Assembly (NCBI GenBank): GCA_016710885.1
Contig: JADJUC010000004.1
Coordinates: forward strand, 1 to 64,000
Length of the DNA: 64,000 nt
Reading direction: 5' to 3'
Source: Candidatus Proximibacter danicus
GTDB lineage: Bacteria > Pseudomonadota > Gammaproteobacteria > Burkholderiales > Rhodocyclaceae
A model generated the notes under the pieces. The model was given only the letters and a program-made list of their open reading frames with translations, did no database searches and had not been told where the DNA came from. How positions within the stretch are numbered: the stretch's first letter is position 1; each line of letters starts with the position of its first letter. A program made the position numbers and the translations under genes. This document shows positions 37,424 through 44,886 of this stretch, piece by piece.

Positions 37424-39115
37424 ATGTCTGCTGTTCTCGAAACCGAAAGCTTTGCCCAACTCTTCGAAGAAAGCCTTGCGCGCCAGGAAATGCGCCAGGG
37501 TGAGGTGATCACCGCCGAAGTGGTGCGCGTCGACCAGAACTTCGTGGTTGTTAACGCCGGACTCAAGTCCGAAAGCTACATTGATGTTGAAGAATTCCTG
37601 AACGACCAGGGCCAGCTCGAAGTGAATGTTGGCGATTTTGTGCAAGTCGCCATCGAGCAGCTCGAGAACGGCTTTGGCGAAACCCGCCTGTCGCGCGACC
37701 GCGCCAAGCGCATCGCCGCCTGGAACTCGCTGGAACAGGCCCTGAACGACGGTTCGCTGGTCAGCGGCACCATCACCGGCAAGGTCAAGGGCGGTCTGAC
37801 CGTCATGACCAACAGCGTCCGCGCCTTCCTGCCGGGTTCGCTGGTCGACATGCGTCCGGTCAAGGACACCACGCCGTACGAAGGCAAGACCATGGAGTTC
37901 AAGGTCATCAAGCTCGACCGCAAGCGCAACAACGTCGTTGTTTCGCGTCGTGCCGTGCTTGAAGCGACCATGGGCGAAGAGCGCGAGAAGCTCCTTGAGA
38001 ACCTCAAGGAAGGCGCTGTCGTCAAGGGTATCGTCAAGAACATCACCGACTACGGTGCATTCGTTGACCTCGGCGGCATCGATGGCCTGCTGCACATCAC
38101 CGACCTGGCCTGGCGCCGTGTCCGTCACCCGTCCGAAGTGCTCAACGTGGGTGACGAAGTCACCGCCAAGATCCTCAAGTTCGACGCCGAGAAGAACCGC
38201 GTTTCGCTGGGCCTCAAGCAACTGGGCGAAGATCCGTGGGTCGGCATCGCTCGCCGTTACCCGCAGGGCACCCGCCTGTTCGGCAAGGTCACCAACCTGA
38301 CCGACTACGGTTCGTTCGTTGAAATCGAGCAAGGTATCGAAGGCTTGGTGCACGTGTCCGAAATGGACTGGACCAACAAGAACGTTCACCCGTCCAAGGT
38401 TGTTGCGCTGGGCGACGAAGTCGAAGTCATGATCCTCGAGATCGACGAGGACCGCCGCCGCATCTCGCTGGGCATGAAGCAGTGCCAGGCCAACCCGTGG
38501 GAAGAGTTTTCGCAGAACCACAAGAAGGGCGACAAGGTCAGCGGTCAGATCAAGTCGATCACCGACTTCGGCGTGTTCATCGGCCTGCCCGGCGGCATCG
38601 ACGGCCTGGTTCACCTGTCCGACCTGTCGTGGTCGCAGACCGGCGAAGAAGCCATCCGTGGCTTCAAGAAGGGCGACGAAGTCCAGGCGGTCGTGCTGGC
38701 CATCGATACCGACAAGGAGCGTATCTCCCTGGGTATCAAGCAGATGGAAGGCGACCCCTACACCAGCTATATCGCTACTCACGAGAAGAACGCCATCACC
38801 CGCGCAACGGTGAAGTCGGTCGATGCCAAGGGTGCCGTGATGATGCTGGACGGTGACGTCGAAGGCTATTTGCGTGCCTCCGAGTTCTCGCGCGAGCGCA
38901 TTGAAGACCTGTCGCAGCACCTCAAGGTCGGTGATGTCCTCGAAGCCATGATCATCAACGTGGATCGCAAGACCCGCGGCATCAACCTGTCGATCAAGGC
39001 CAAGGATCAAGCCGAGCAGCATGAAGCGATGCAGAAGATTGCCTCCGACAATGCGGCTTCCGGCACGACCAATCTGGGTGCCCTGCTGAAGGCGAAACTC
39101 AACAACCAGGGCTAA
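37424..39115 (+). CDS. rpsA: 30S ribosomal protein S1
   Basis: A 563-residue protein made of six S1 RNA-binding repeats. Repeats 3-6 carry the standard VxGxVxxITxFGxFV pattern (for example VVKGIVKNITDYGAFVDLGG near 203 and KVSGQIKSITDFGVFIGL near 371), repeats 1-2 the ribosome-binding variants. It helps mRNAs bind the small subunit. Length matches the usual 550-570. It follows aroA-cmk after 200 bases and is followed by ihfB after two bases, the conserved cmk-rpsA-ihfB order. Confidence 0.97.
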   Translation: MSAVLETESFAQLFEESLARQEMRQGEVITAEVVRVDQNFVVVNAGLKSESYIDVEEFLNDQGQLEVNVGDFVQVAIEQLENGFGETRLSRDRAKRIAAWNSLEQALNDGSLVSGTITGKVKGGLTVMTNSVRAFLPGSLVDMRPVKDTTPYEGKTMEFKVIKLDRKRNNVVVSRRAVLEATMGEEREKLLENLKEGAVVKGIVKNITDYGAFVDLGGIDGLLHITDLAWRRVRHPSEVLNVGDEVTAKILKFDAEKNRVSLGLKQLGEDPWVGIARRYPQGTRLFGKVTNLTDYGSFVEIEQGIEGLVHVSEMDWTNKNVHPSKVVALGDEVEVMILEIDEDRRRISLGMKQCQANPWEEFSQNHKKGDKVSGQIKSITDFGVFIGLPGGIDGLVHLSDLSWSQTGEEAIRGFKKGDEVQAVVLAIDTDKERISLGIKQMEGDPYTSYIATHEKNAITRATVKSVDAKGAVMMLDGDVEGYLRASEFSRERIEDLSQHLKVGDVLEAMIINVDRKTRGINLSIKAKDQAEQHEAMQKIASDNAASGTTNLGALLKAKLNNQG

Positions 39116-39117
39116 GC

Positions 39118-39405
39118 ATGACCAAATCCGAGCTGATCGCCCGGCTGGCTGTGCGGTTTCCGCAGCTGGTTGCGAAGGATGCTGATTTCGCGGTAAAGAT
39201 GATGCTTGATGCGATGTCCGAGGCCTTGGCCAAGGGCGATCGCATCGAGATCCGGGGGTTCGGCAGCTTTGCGCTGAACTACCGCCCGCCGCGAGTTGGC
39301 CGGAACCCGAAGTCGGGAGACAAAGTCAGTGTCCCGGAAAAGTGGGTTCCTCACTTCAAGGCCGGCAAGGAGCTGCGGGAGCGCGTGGACACTGCGGACT
39401 CCTGA
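39118..39405 (+). CDS. ihfB: Integration host factor subunit beta
   Basis: A 95-residue DNA-bending protein of the HU/IHF family. The DNA-intercalating arm reads IRGFGSFALNYRPPRVGRNP (residues 45-64), including the family proline in GRNPKSGD. The N-terminal MTKSELIARLA is typical of IHF-beta. It partners with the alpha subunit encoded at 51655-51957. The start lies two bases after the rpsA stop, and an intrinsic terminator follows. Confidence 0.95.
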   Translation: MTKSELIARLAVRFPQLVAKDADFAVKMMLDAMSEALAKGDRIEIRGFGSFALNYRPPRVGRNPKSGDKVSVPEKWVPHFKAGKELRERVDTADS

Positions 39406-39426
39406 GCACAAGCTGTGGTAGATTGC

Positions 39427-39456
39427 GGGCGGCAACGGAAGTTGCCGCCCTTTTTT
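39427..39456 (+). terminator. Intrinsic terminator after ihfB
   Basis: GGGCGGCAAC (39427-39436) pairs perfectly with GTTGCCGCCC (39441-39450) around GGAA, followed by six T. It separates rpsA-ihfB from the lapA operon. Confidence 0.92.
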
Positions 39457-39474
39457 ATGCCTGAGGGTTAGATC

Positions 39475-39756
39475 ATGCGTGCGCTTGTCTGGGTAGTCCG
39501 AGGTTTCATCTTTCTCTTTCTGTTCGCCTTTGCGATAAAGAACACCGACCCGGTGAGTGTCCAGCTATTTCTCGACGCTGCCTGGCATGCGCCACTGGTC
39601 ATCGTGGTCCTGGTCTTTTTTGCAGCGGGAGCTTTCTTTGGAGCTATCTCGTTGCTCGGAACAATTTTCAGCTTGCGCCAAGAGATATCAACCCTCCGGC
39701 GTGAACTCAACGCCACCAAAACCGAGGTCCGGGTGGTCGCGCCACCCCGTACATGA
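39475..39756 (+). CDS. lapA: LapA family inner-membrane protein
   Basis: A 93-residue protein with two membrane segments (GFIFLFLFAFAIKNT at 10-24 and APLVIVVLVFFAAGAFFGAI at 39-58) and a charged C-terminal coiled region (LRQEISTLRRELN). This is the LapA/DUF1049 arrangement. In E. coli LapA works with LapB in lipopolysaccharide assembly and in control of LpxC. It overlaps lapB by four bases (ATGA), so both subunits are coupled. Confidence 0.87.
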   Translation: MRALVWVVRGFIFLFLFAFAIKNTDPVSVQLFLDAAWHAPLVIVVLVFFAAGAFFGAISLLGTIFSLRQEISTLRRELNATKTEVRVVAPPRT

Positions 39757-40922
39757 TGGAATTCGAATACTGGCAACTCTTGTTGTTTCCCGCCTTTTTC
39801 GGACTCGGCTGGGCGGCCGCACGTATTGATATTCGCCACCTGGTCAAGGAGTCGCGCTCACTGCCGCGCTCCTATTTTCAAGGGCTGAATTTTCTTCTCA
39901 ACGAACAGCCTGATCGTGCGATCGAATCTTTCGTTGAAGCAGTCAAGGTTGATCCGCAGACTGTCGAACTCCACTTTGCACTGGGTAGTCTGTTTCGTCG
40001 TCGTGGTGAAACAGAGCGCGCCATTCGCATGCACCAGAACCTGATCGAGCGTGATGATTTGCCTCAGGATCTGCAGCTCGCTGCTGTGTCAGAGCTGGGC
40101 CAGGATTACCTCAAGGCTGGCCTGCTTGATCGCGCGGAGGAGGCCTTTGAACGCCTTCGCGGAACAGCCCTTGATGAAGAGGCAAAGCGCAACCTGCTTG
40201 AGATTTACCAACTCGGCAAGGACTGGGAGCGCGCCATCGCCATTGCTGGCGAGTTGCCTGACGTAGCGTCAAAAAAAGAAATCGCCGAGTATTACTGTGA
40301 ACTTGCGGCAGCCGACATGATTCGTTCGCGCCGGGACGCAGCCCGTGTGCATCTGGCAACGGCGCTGGAAGCTAATCGCCTGTGCGTGCGTGCCAGCTTG
40401 CTGCAGGGAGATCTGCATGCGCAGGAAGGCGACCATCAGGCGGCCATTCTCAGCTGGCAGCAGATCGAGTCTCAGAATCCAGCCTATCTGGCACTGGTCG
40501 CGCAACGGCTGCTGGTGGCCTACCGCGCCATTGAGCGGCGCGATGAGGGTCTGCAATTGCTGCGCGGCTACCTCGAAAACTATCATTCGCTCGATCTGCT
40601 TGATGTCGTGTTTCAGCTGGTCCTCGAAAGCGATGGGCCGGAAGTCGCCTACACGTTGGTGCGTGACGAGCTTCGCCGCAATCCGACCCTACTTGGCTTT
40701 GACAAATTGCTTGAGGCGCGCCTTTTTACGGCATCGCCGGAGATCCGGGCGGACATTGATCTGGCCAAGGGTATTGTCCAGGGCTACACCCGCCGTTTGG
40801 CGCGCTATCGATGCGATAATTGTGGCTTCAAGGCACGTCAGTTCTACTGGCGTTGCCCGGCGTGTGGCGGTTGGGAAACCTATCCGCCCAAGCGCACTGA
40901 AGAATTTGATTTGACGCCTTGA
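39753..40922 (+). CDS. lapB: Lipopolysaccharide assembly protein LapB
   Basis: A 389-residue membrane-anchored TPR protein: one N-terminal hydrophobic segment (WQLLLFPAFFGLGWAAARID), then about nine helical repeats, and a C-terminal rubredoxin-like metal site with CDNCGFKARQFYWRCPACGG (residues 356-375), the two C-x2-C pairs that bind iron. LapB senses lipopolysaccharide balance and directs FtsH toward LpxC. It follows lapA and precedes the two ADP-heptose genes, all concerned with the same outer-membrane lipid. Confidence 0.94.
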   Translation: MMEFEYWQLLLFPAFFGLGWAAARIDIRHLVKESRSLPRSYFQGLNFLLNEQPDRAIESFVEAVKVDPQTVELHFALGSLFRRRGETERAIRMHQNLIERDDLPQDLQLAAVSELGQDYLKAGLLDRAEEAFERLRGTALDEEAKRNLLEIYQLGKDWERAIAIAGELPDVASKKEIAEYYCELAAADMIRSRRDAARVHLATALEANRLCVRASLLQGDLHAQEGDHQAAILSWQQIESQNPAYLALVAQRLLVAYRAIERRDEGLQLLRGYLENYHSLDLLDVVFQLVLESDGPEVAYTLVRDELRRNPTLLGFDKLLEARLFTASPEIRADIDLAKGIVQGYTRRLARYRCDNCGFKARQFYWRCPACGGWETYPPKRTEEFDLTP

Positions 40923-40992
40923 GGAATGCCATGAGGTTTTTCGCAGTTGCTGCCGATACTGCCGCACTGGGCAGATTGGCGAAGGTTCGTTC

Positions 40993-41928
40993 ATGAACGT
41001 GCTACCAGATCTTTCCGCTGCCCGCCTGCTCGTGGTCGGCGACGTGATGCTGGATCGCTACTGGTTTGGCGAGGTCAGCCGCATATCTCCGGAAGCCCCG
41101 GTTCCGGTCGTTAAGGTGGAACGCAGCGAGGAGCGTCCAGGCGGCGCTGCCAACGTCGCTCGCAATGCTGCCGCATTGGGCGCCCAGGTGACACTGTTGT
41201 CAGTGGTCGGAGACGACGAGGCGGGGGGCACACTCGGGCGGCTGATGGCCGAAGAGGGGGTTCAGGCCAGCCTTCATCGGGATGCTGCCATCGCTACCAC
41301 CGTGAAGCTGCGCGTCATTGGCCGCCAGCAGCAGTTGTTGCGTATCGATTTTGAAACAGCCCCGTCGCACGGGATCTTGCAGGCAAAACTGACGGAGTTC
41401 GAGCGACTGCTGGCAAATTGCGATGTCGTGCTGCTGTCGGATTAGGGCAAGGGCGGCTTGGCGCATATTGCTGACATGATTCGCCTTGCCAGAAATGCCG
41501 GCAAGCAGGTTCTGGTCGATCCCAAGGGTGATGACTATGCTCGCTATGCCGGGGCTTCGGCGATTACGCCAAACCGGTCCGAGCTGCGCGAAGTGGTAGG
41601 GTGCTGGCGTGATCCAGCAGATCTTGAAGCACGGGCGCAGGCCTTGCGCGTCGAACTTGCGCTGGACGCGCTGCTGGTAACGCGCAGCGAGGAGGGCATG
41701 AGCCTGTTTCGTGCTTCCGGTGCTTTTCACGAGCCGGCGCGTGCGCGCGAAGTCTTTGACGTTTCCGGTGCCGGGGACACGGTCATCGCAACGCTTGCCG
41801 CCATGCTGGCGGTCGGCAGTGCATGGGAAGACTCTGTGCATGTTGCCAACGTCGCGGGTGGCATTGTCGTTGGCAAGCTGGGGACAGCGGTTGTGACGCG
41901 TGACGAATTGGTCGCTGCGCTCAATTAA
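40993..41928 (+). pseudogene. rfaE1: Heptose-7-phosphate kinase RfaE1, interrupted by amber stop
   Basis: Both sides of a single in-frame TAG (41443-41445) match the ribokinase-type D-glycero-beta-D-manno-heptose-7-phosphate kinase: SRISPEAPVPVVKVE and ERPGGAANVARNAAALGA before it, VDPKGDDYARYAG and the catalytic FDVSGAGDTVIATLAA after it. The family has Tyr in the motif LLSDYGKGG, so TAC or TAT became TAG. The first ATG after the stop lies too far down to give an active enzyme. There is no adenylyltransferase domain, as usual in betaproteobacteria. Kinase activity would be lost unless the stop is suppressed or is an error. Confidence 0.85.
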
Positions 41929-41940
41929 GGGGTTTGGATC

Positions 41941-42937
41941 ATGTACACCATCGTTACCGGCGCAGCCGGCTTCATCGGCTCCAACATCGTCAAGTCACTC
42001 AATGAGCGTGGTGTCGATCGGATCATTGCCGTCGACAACCTGACCAAGGCCGACAAGTTCCGCAATCTCGTCGATTGCGACATTGTCGATTACCTGGACA
42101 AGAACGAGTTCATCGACCTGCTCCATTCCGGGCAGTTTGACGGCGATATCGAAGCCATCTTCCATGAAGGCGCCTGCTCCGACACCATGGAGACCGACGG
42201 CCGCTACATGATGGAAAACAACTACCGCTTATTCATTGAGCCTGCTCGACTGGTGCCTGGAGCAGGAAGTGCAGTTCCTCTATGCCTCAAGTGCCGCCAC
42301 CTATGGCGCCAGCAGCGTGTTCAAGGAAGAGCGGCAGTACGAAGGCCCGCTGAACGTCTATGGCTATTCCAAGTTCCTGTTCGACCAGATTGTCCGCAAG
42401 CGTCTGCCGGATGCCTCGTCACAGGTGGTCGGTTTTCGCTACTTCAACGTGTACGGCCCGCGCGAGAACCACAAGGGGCGCATGGCCTCGGTCGCCTACC
42501 ATCACTTCAACCAGTTCCGTAGTGACGGCAAGGTGAAGTTGTTCGAAGGTTCGCATGGCTACGCGCCGGGCGGCCAGCAGCGCGATTTTGTCTTCGTTGG
42601 CGATGTCGCCAAGGTGAACCTGTGGTTCCTCGATCATCCAGAAAAGTCCGGTATCTTCAACCTCGGTAGTGGCCGGGCACAGAGTTTCAACGATGTTGCC
42701 GTGGCTTCGGTCAATGGTGCGCGGGCGCTCAAGGGCGAAGACGAACTGTCGCTCGAGGCGATGGTCTCGCAGGGCGTCGTCGAATATGTCGCCTTCCCGG
42801 AAGCGCTGAAAGGAAAGTACCAGGCCTTCACGCAGGCCGACCTGACGAAGTTGCGCGCTGCCGGCTACACGGGAGAATTCGCCACGGTCGAAGAGGGCGT
42901 GCGTCAATATGTCGAGTGGCTCAGCAAGAATGCATAA
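41941..42937 (+). pseudogene. rfaD: ADP-heptose 6-epimerase RfaD, frameshifted
   Basis: The start has the Rossmann motif YTIVTGAAGFIGSNIVKSLN and continues correctly to YMMENNYR, then the frame slides. From 42236 the +1-related frame resumes with SLLDWCLEQEVQFLYASSAA, the YGYSKFLFDQ catalytic motif, RYFNVYGPREN and the end of the protein. Removing one T from the pair at 42229-42230 gives NNYRYSLSLLDW and a complete protein of about 331 residues. RfaD makes ADP-L-glycero-D-manno-heptose for the lipopolysaccharide core, after RfaE1, and both are interrupted here. Confidence 0.87.
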
Positions 42938-43829
42938 GACGCTGGAAGACTTCGTTGGCAATACGCCGCTGGTGCAGTTGAAACGCCTGCCCGGTGAGTC
43001 GGTGGCAAAGCGCGGCAACGTCATCCTGGCTAAGCTCGAAGGCAACAATCCGGCCGGTTCGGTCAAGGACAGGCCGGCGCTGTCGATGGTCATGCGTGCC
43101 GAGGCACGCGGCGACATCAAGCCGGGCGATACCCTGATCGAAGCCACCTCCGGCAACACCGGCATTGCGCTGGCTATGGCGGCGGCGATGCGCGGCTACC
43201 GCATGATCCTCGTCATGCCCGAAAACCAGAGCGTGGAGCGCCGCCAGTCGATGCGCGCCTACGGTGCCGAGCTGGTGCTGACGCCGAAGGAGGGCGGCAT
43301 GGAACTGGCGCGCGATGTCGCCGAGCGCATGCGCAACGAAGGCAAGGGCATCATCCTCGACCAGTTCGCCAACGCCGATAACCCGCTGGCGCACTACGAG
43401 GGCACCGGCCCCGAGATCTGGCGCGATACCGGCGGAAAGATCACGCACTTCGTCTCGAGCATGGGTACCACCGGCACGATCATGGGCGTGTCGCGCTATC
43501 TCAAGGAACAGAATCCAGCGGTCTGCATCGTCGGCTGCCAGCCGGAAGACGGCTCGCAGATCCCTGGCATCCGCAAGTGGCCGGAAGCCTATCTGCCGAA
43601 AATCTTCGATCGCAGCCGCGTCGATCGCGTCGAAAGCGTTTCGCAGGCCGAAGCCGAGGAAATGACGCGGCGCCTGGCGCGAGAGGAAGGTATCTTCGCC
43701 GGCATTTCGTCGGGGGGCGGGCTGGCGGTGGCCTTGCGTCTTTCCGCCGAGCTTGAGAATGCCGTGATCGTCAGCATCGTCTGCGACCGTGGCGACCGTT
43801 ATCTCTCTACTGGCGTGTTTCCAGCCTGA
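42930..43829 (+). CDS. cysM: Cysteine synthase B
   Basis: A 299-residue PLP enzyme that joins O-acetylserine with sulfide or thiosulfate. Motifs: LEDFVGNTPLVQLKRL at the start, the cofactor lysine in NPAGSVKDRPALSM (about 42), EATSGNTGIALAMAAAMRGY (about 72), and GTTGTIMGVSRYLKEQNP (about 178). RRQSMRAYGAEL is typical of the CysM rather than the CysK branch. The start overlaps the end of rfaD by eight bases, an arrangement conserved in betaproteobacteria. Confidence 0.93.
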   Translation: MHKTLEDFVGNTPLVQLKRLPGESVAKRGNVILAKLEGNNPAGSVKDRPALSMVMRAEARGDIKPGDTLIEATSGNTGIALAMAAAMRGYRMILVMPENQSVERRQSMRAYGAELVLTPKEGGMELARDVAERMRNEGKGIILDQFANADNPLAHYEGTGPEIWRDTGGKITHFVSSMGTTGTIMGVSRYLKEQNPAVCIVGCQPEDGSQIPGIRKWPEAYLPKIFDRSRVDRVESVSQAEAEEMTRRLAREEGIFAGISSGGGLAVALRLSAELENAVIVSIVCDRGDRYLSTGVFPA

Positions 43830-43842
43830 CAGGCGCGGCGTA

Positions 43843-44637
43843 ATGAAATCGACCCTCGTCTTCGACATCGAAACTATTCCGGATGTCGCCGGGCTGCGTC
43901 GCCTGCATGACCTCGATGCGGCGATCTCCGATGCTGAAGTTGCCGAACTGGCGTTCCAGCAGCGCCGGGCAGCGAGCGGTGGTACCAGCGACTTTCTGCC
44001 GCATTACCTGCAACGCGTCGTGGCTATTTCCTGCGTGCTGCGCTCGGGCGATGCTCTGAAGGTCTGGTCGCTGTCCGAGCCCGACCAGGGTGAGGGCGAA
44101 ATCATCCAGCGCTTCTTCGACGGCGTCGAAAAGTTCACGCCGCAACTGGTGTCATGGAACGGCGGCGGCTTCGACCTGCCGGTGCTGCACTATCGCGGGC
44201 TGGTGCATGGCGTTACCGCGCCGCGCTATTGGGATCTGGGCGACGGCGACTACGGCGACAGCCGCGATTTCAAGTGGAACAACTACATCAGTCGCTACCA
44301 CACGCGCCATCTCGACCTCATGGACCTGCTGGCGATGTATCAGCCGCGGGCTGCTGCACCGCTGGATTCGCTGGCCAAGCTGATCGGCTTTCCCGGAAAG
44401 TTGGGCATGGATGGCAGCAAGGTGTGGGAGGCGTGGCAAGCCGGGCGCATAGCAGAGATTCGCGACTACTGCGAAACCGATGTCGTGAATACCTACCTGG
44501 TGTTCTGCCGCTTCAAGCTGATGCGCGGTGAGATGTCGCGCGCCGAATACTATGCGGAGATCGCCTTTGTGCGTGCCGAACTGGCGCGCATCGACAAGCC
44601 GCATTGGGTGGAATATCTGGCGGCGTGGCAGGCATAG
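43843..44637 (+). CDS. Predicted 3'-5' exonuclease, PolB-like DEDD fold
   Basis: A 264-residue protein with DEDDy-type exonuclease motifs: Exo I FDIETIPD (residues 6-13), Exo II region LVSWNGGGFDLPVL (about 103), and Exo III EIRDYCETDVVNTYLVF (about 207). This is the family of predicted 3'-5' exonucleases related to the proofreading domain of polymerase B, found as stand-alone proteins. Substrate is unknown. It starts 13 bases after cysM. The longer open frame upstream overlaps cysM and is rejected. Confidence 0.85.
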   Translation: MKSTLVFDIETIPDVAGLRRLHDLDAAISDAEVAELAFQQRRAASGGTSDFLPHYLQRVVAISCVLRSGDALKVWSLSEPDQGEGEIIQRFFDGVEKFTPQLVSWNGGGFDLPVLHYRGLVHGVTAPRYWDLGDGDYGDSRDFKWNNYISRYHTRHLDLMDLLAMYQPRAAAPLDSLAKLIGFPGKLGMDGSKVWEAWQAGRIAEIRDYCETDVVNTYLVFCRFKLMRGEMSRAEYYAEIAFVRAELARIDKPHWVEYLAAWQA

Positions 44638-44678
44638 AAAACACTCGCCGGCTCGCGCGAGATTCACTCGCGATTCGC

Positions 44679-44706
44679 TTGCATTCGGCCGGCAAGTGTT
44701 TATAAT
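44679..44706 (+). promoter_or_regulatory. Sigma-70 promoter of tRNA-Val
   Basis: TTGCAT (44679-44684), 16-base spacer, and a perfect TATAAT (44701-44706). Transcription would begin about ten bases before the tRNA. Confidence 0.8.
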
Positions 44707-44723
44707 GCGGCCTTCTTTGCAGT

Positions 44724-44800
44724 AGGCGCGTAGCTCAGTTGGTTAGAGCACCACCTTGACATGGTGGGGGTCGTTGGTTCGAGTCCAATCGCGCCTACCA
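44724..44800 (+). tRNA. tRNA-Val(GAC)
   Basis: Cloverleaf with acceptor AGGCGCG/CGCGCCT, D-arm around AGCTCAGTTGGTTAGAGC, anticodon stem CCACC/GGTGG with loop TTGACAT (anticodon GAC), T-arm GTTGG/CCAAT and an encoded CCA. It reads GUC and GUU. A strong promoter lies just upstream and a hairpin terminator just downstream. Confidence 0.95.
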
Positions 44801-44807
44801 GAATACC

Positions 44808-44864
44808 GAAAGTCAGAGCGCCAAAAAGCCTCTGGCTTTTTTCGTTTCTGGGCCTCTGACTTTC
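44808..44864 (+). terminator. Nested hairpins between tRNA-Val and thrS
   Basis: An inner hairpin, AAAAAGCC (44823-44830) with GGCTTTTT (44834-44841), is a standard terminator. An outer perfect 11-bp inverted repeat, GAAAGTCAGAG (44808-44818) and CTCTGACTTTC (44854-44864), encloses it and is followed by TTTTG. The whole lies 22 bases before thrS, so besides ending the tRNA it could control read-through into the thrS operon. Confidence 0.7.
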
Positions 44865-44886
44865 TTTTGTTTCTGGGATCGAGTTT

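Noticed and set aside
37385..39022. Long minus-strand open frame of 545 codons opposite rpsA
   Set aside because: It mirrors the codon bias of rpsA, has no family motif, and S1 is unmistakable on the plus strand.
41443..41445. Amber codon read as an amino acid (pyrrolysine-type recoding) in rfaE1
   Set aside because: There is no sign of such a system here, and the family has Tyr at this place, so a point mutation or error is more likely.
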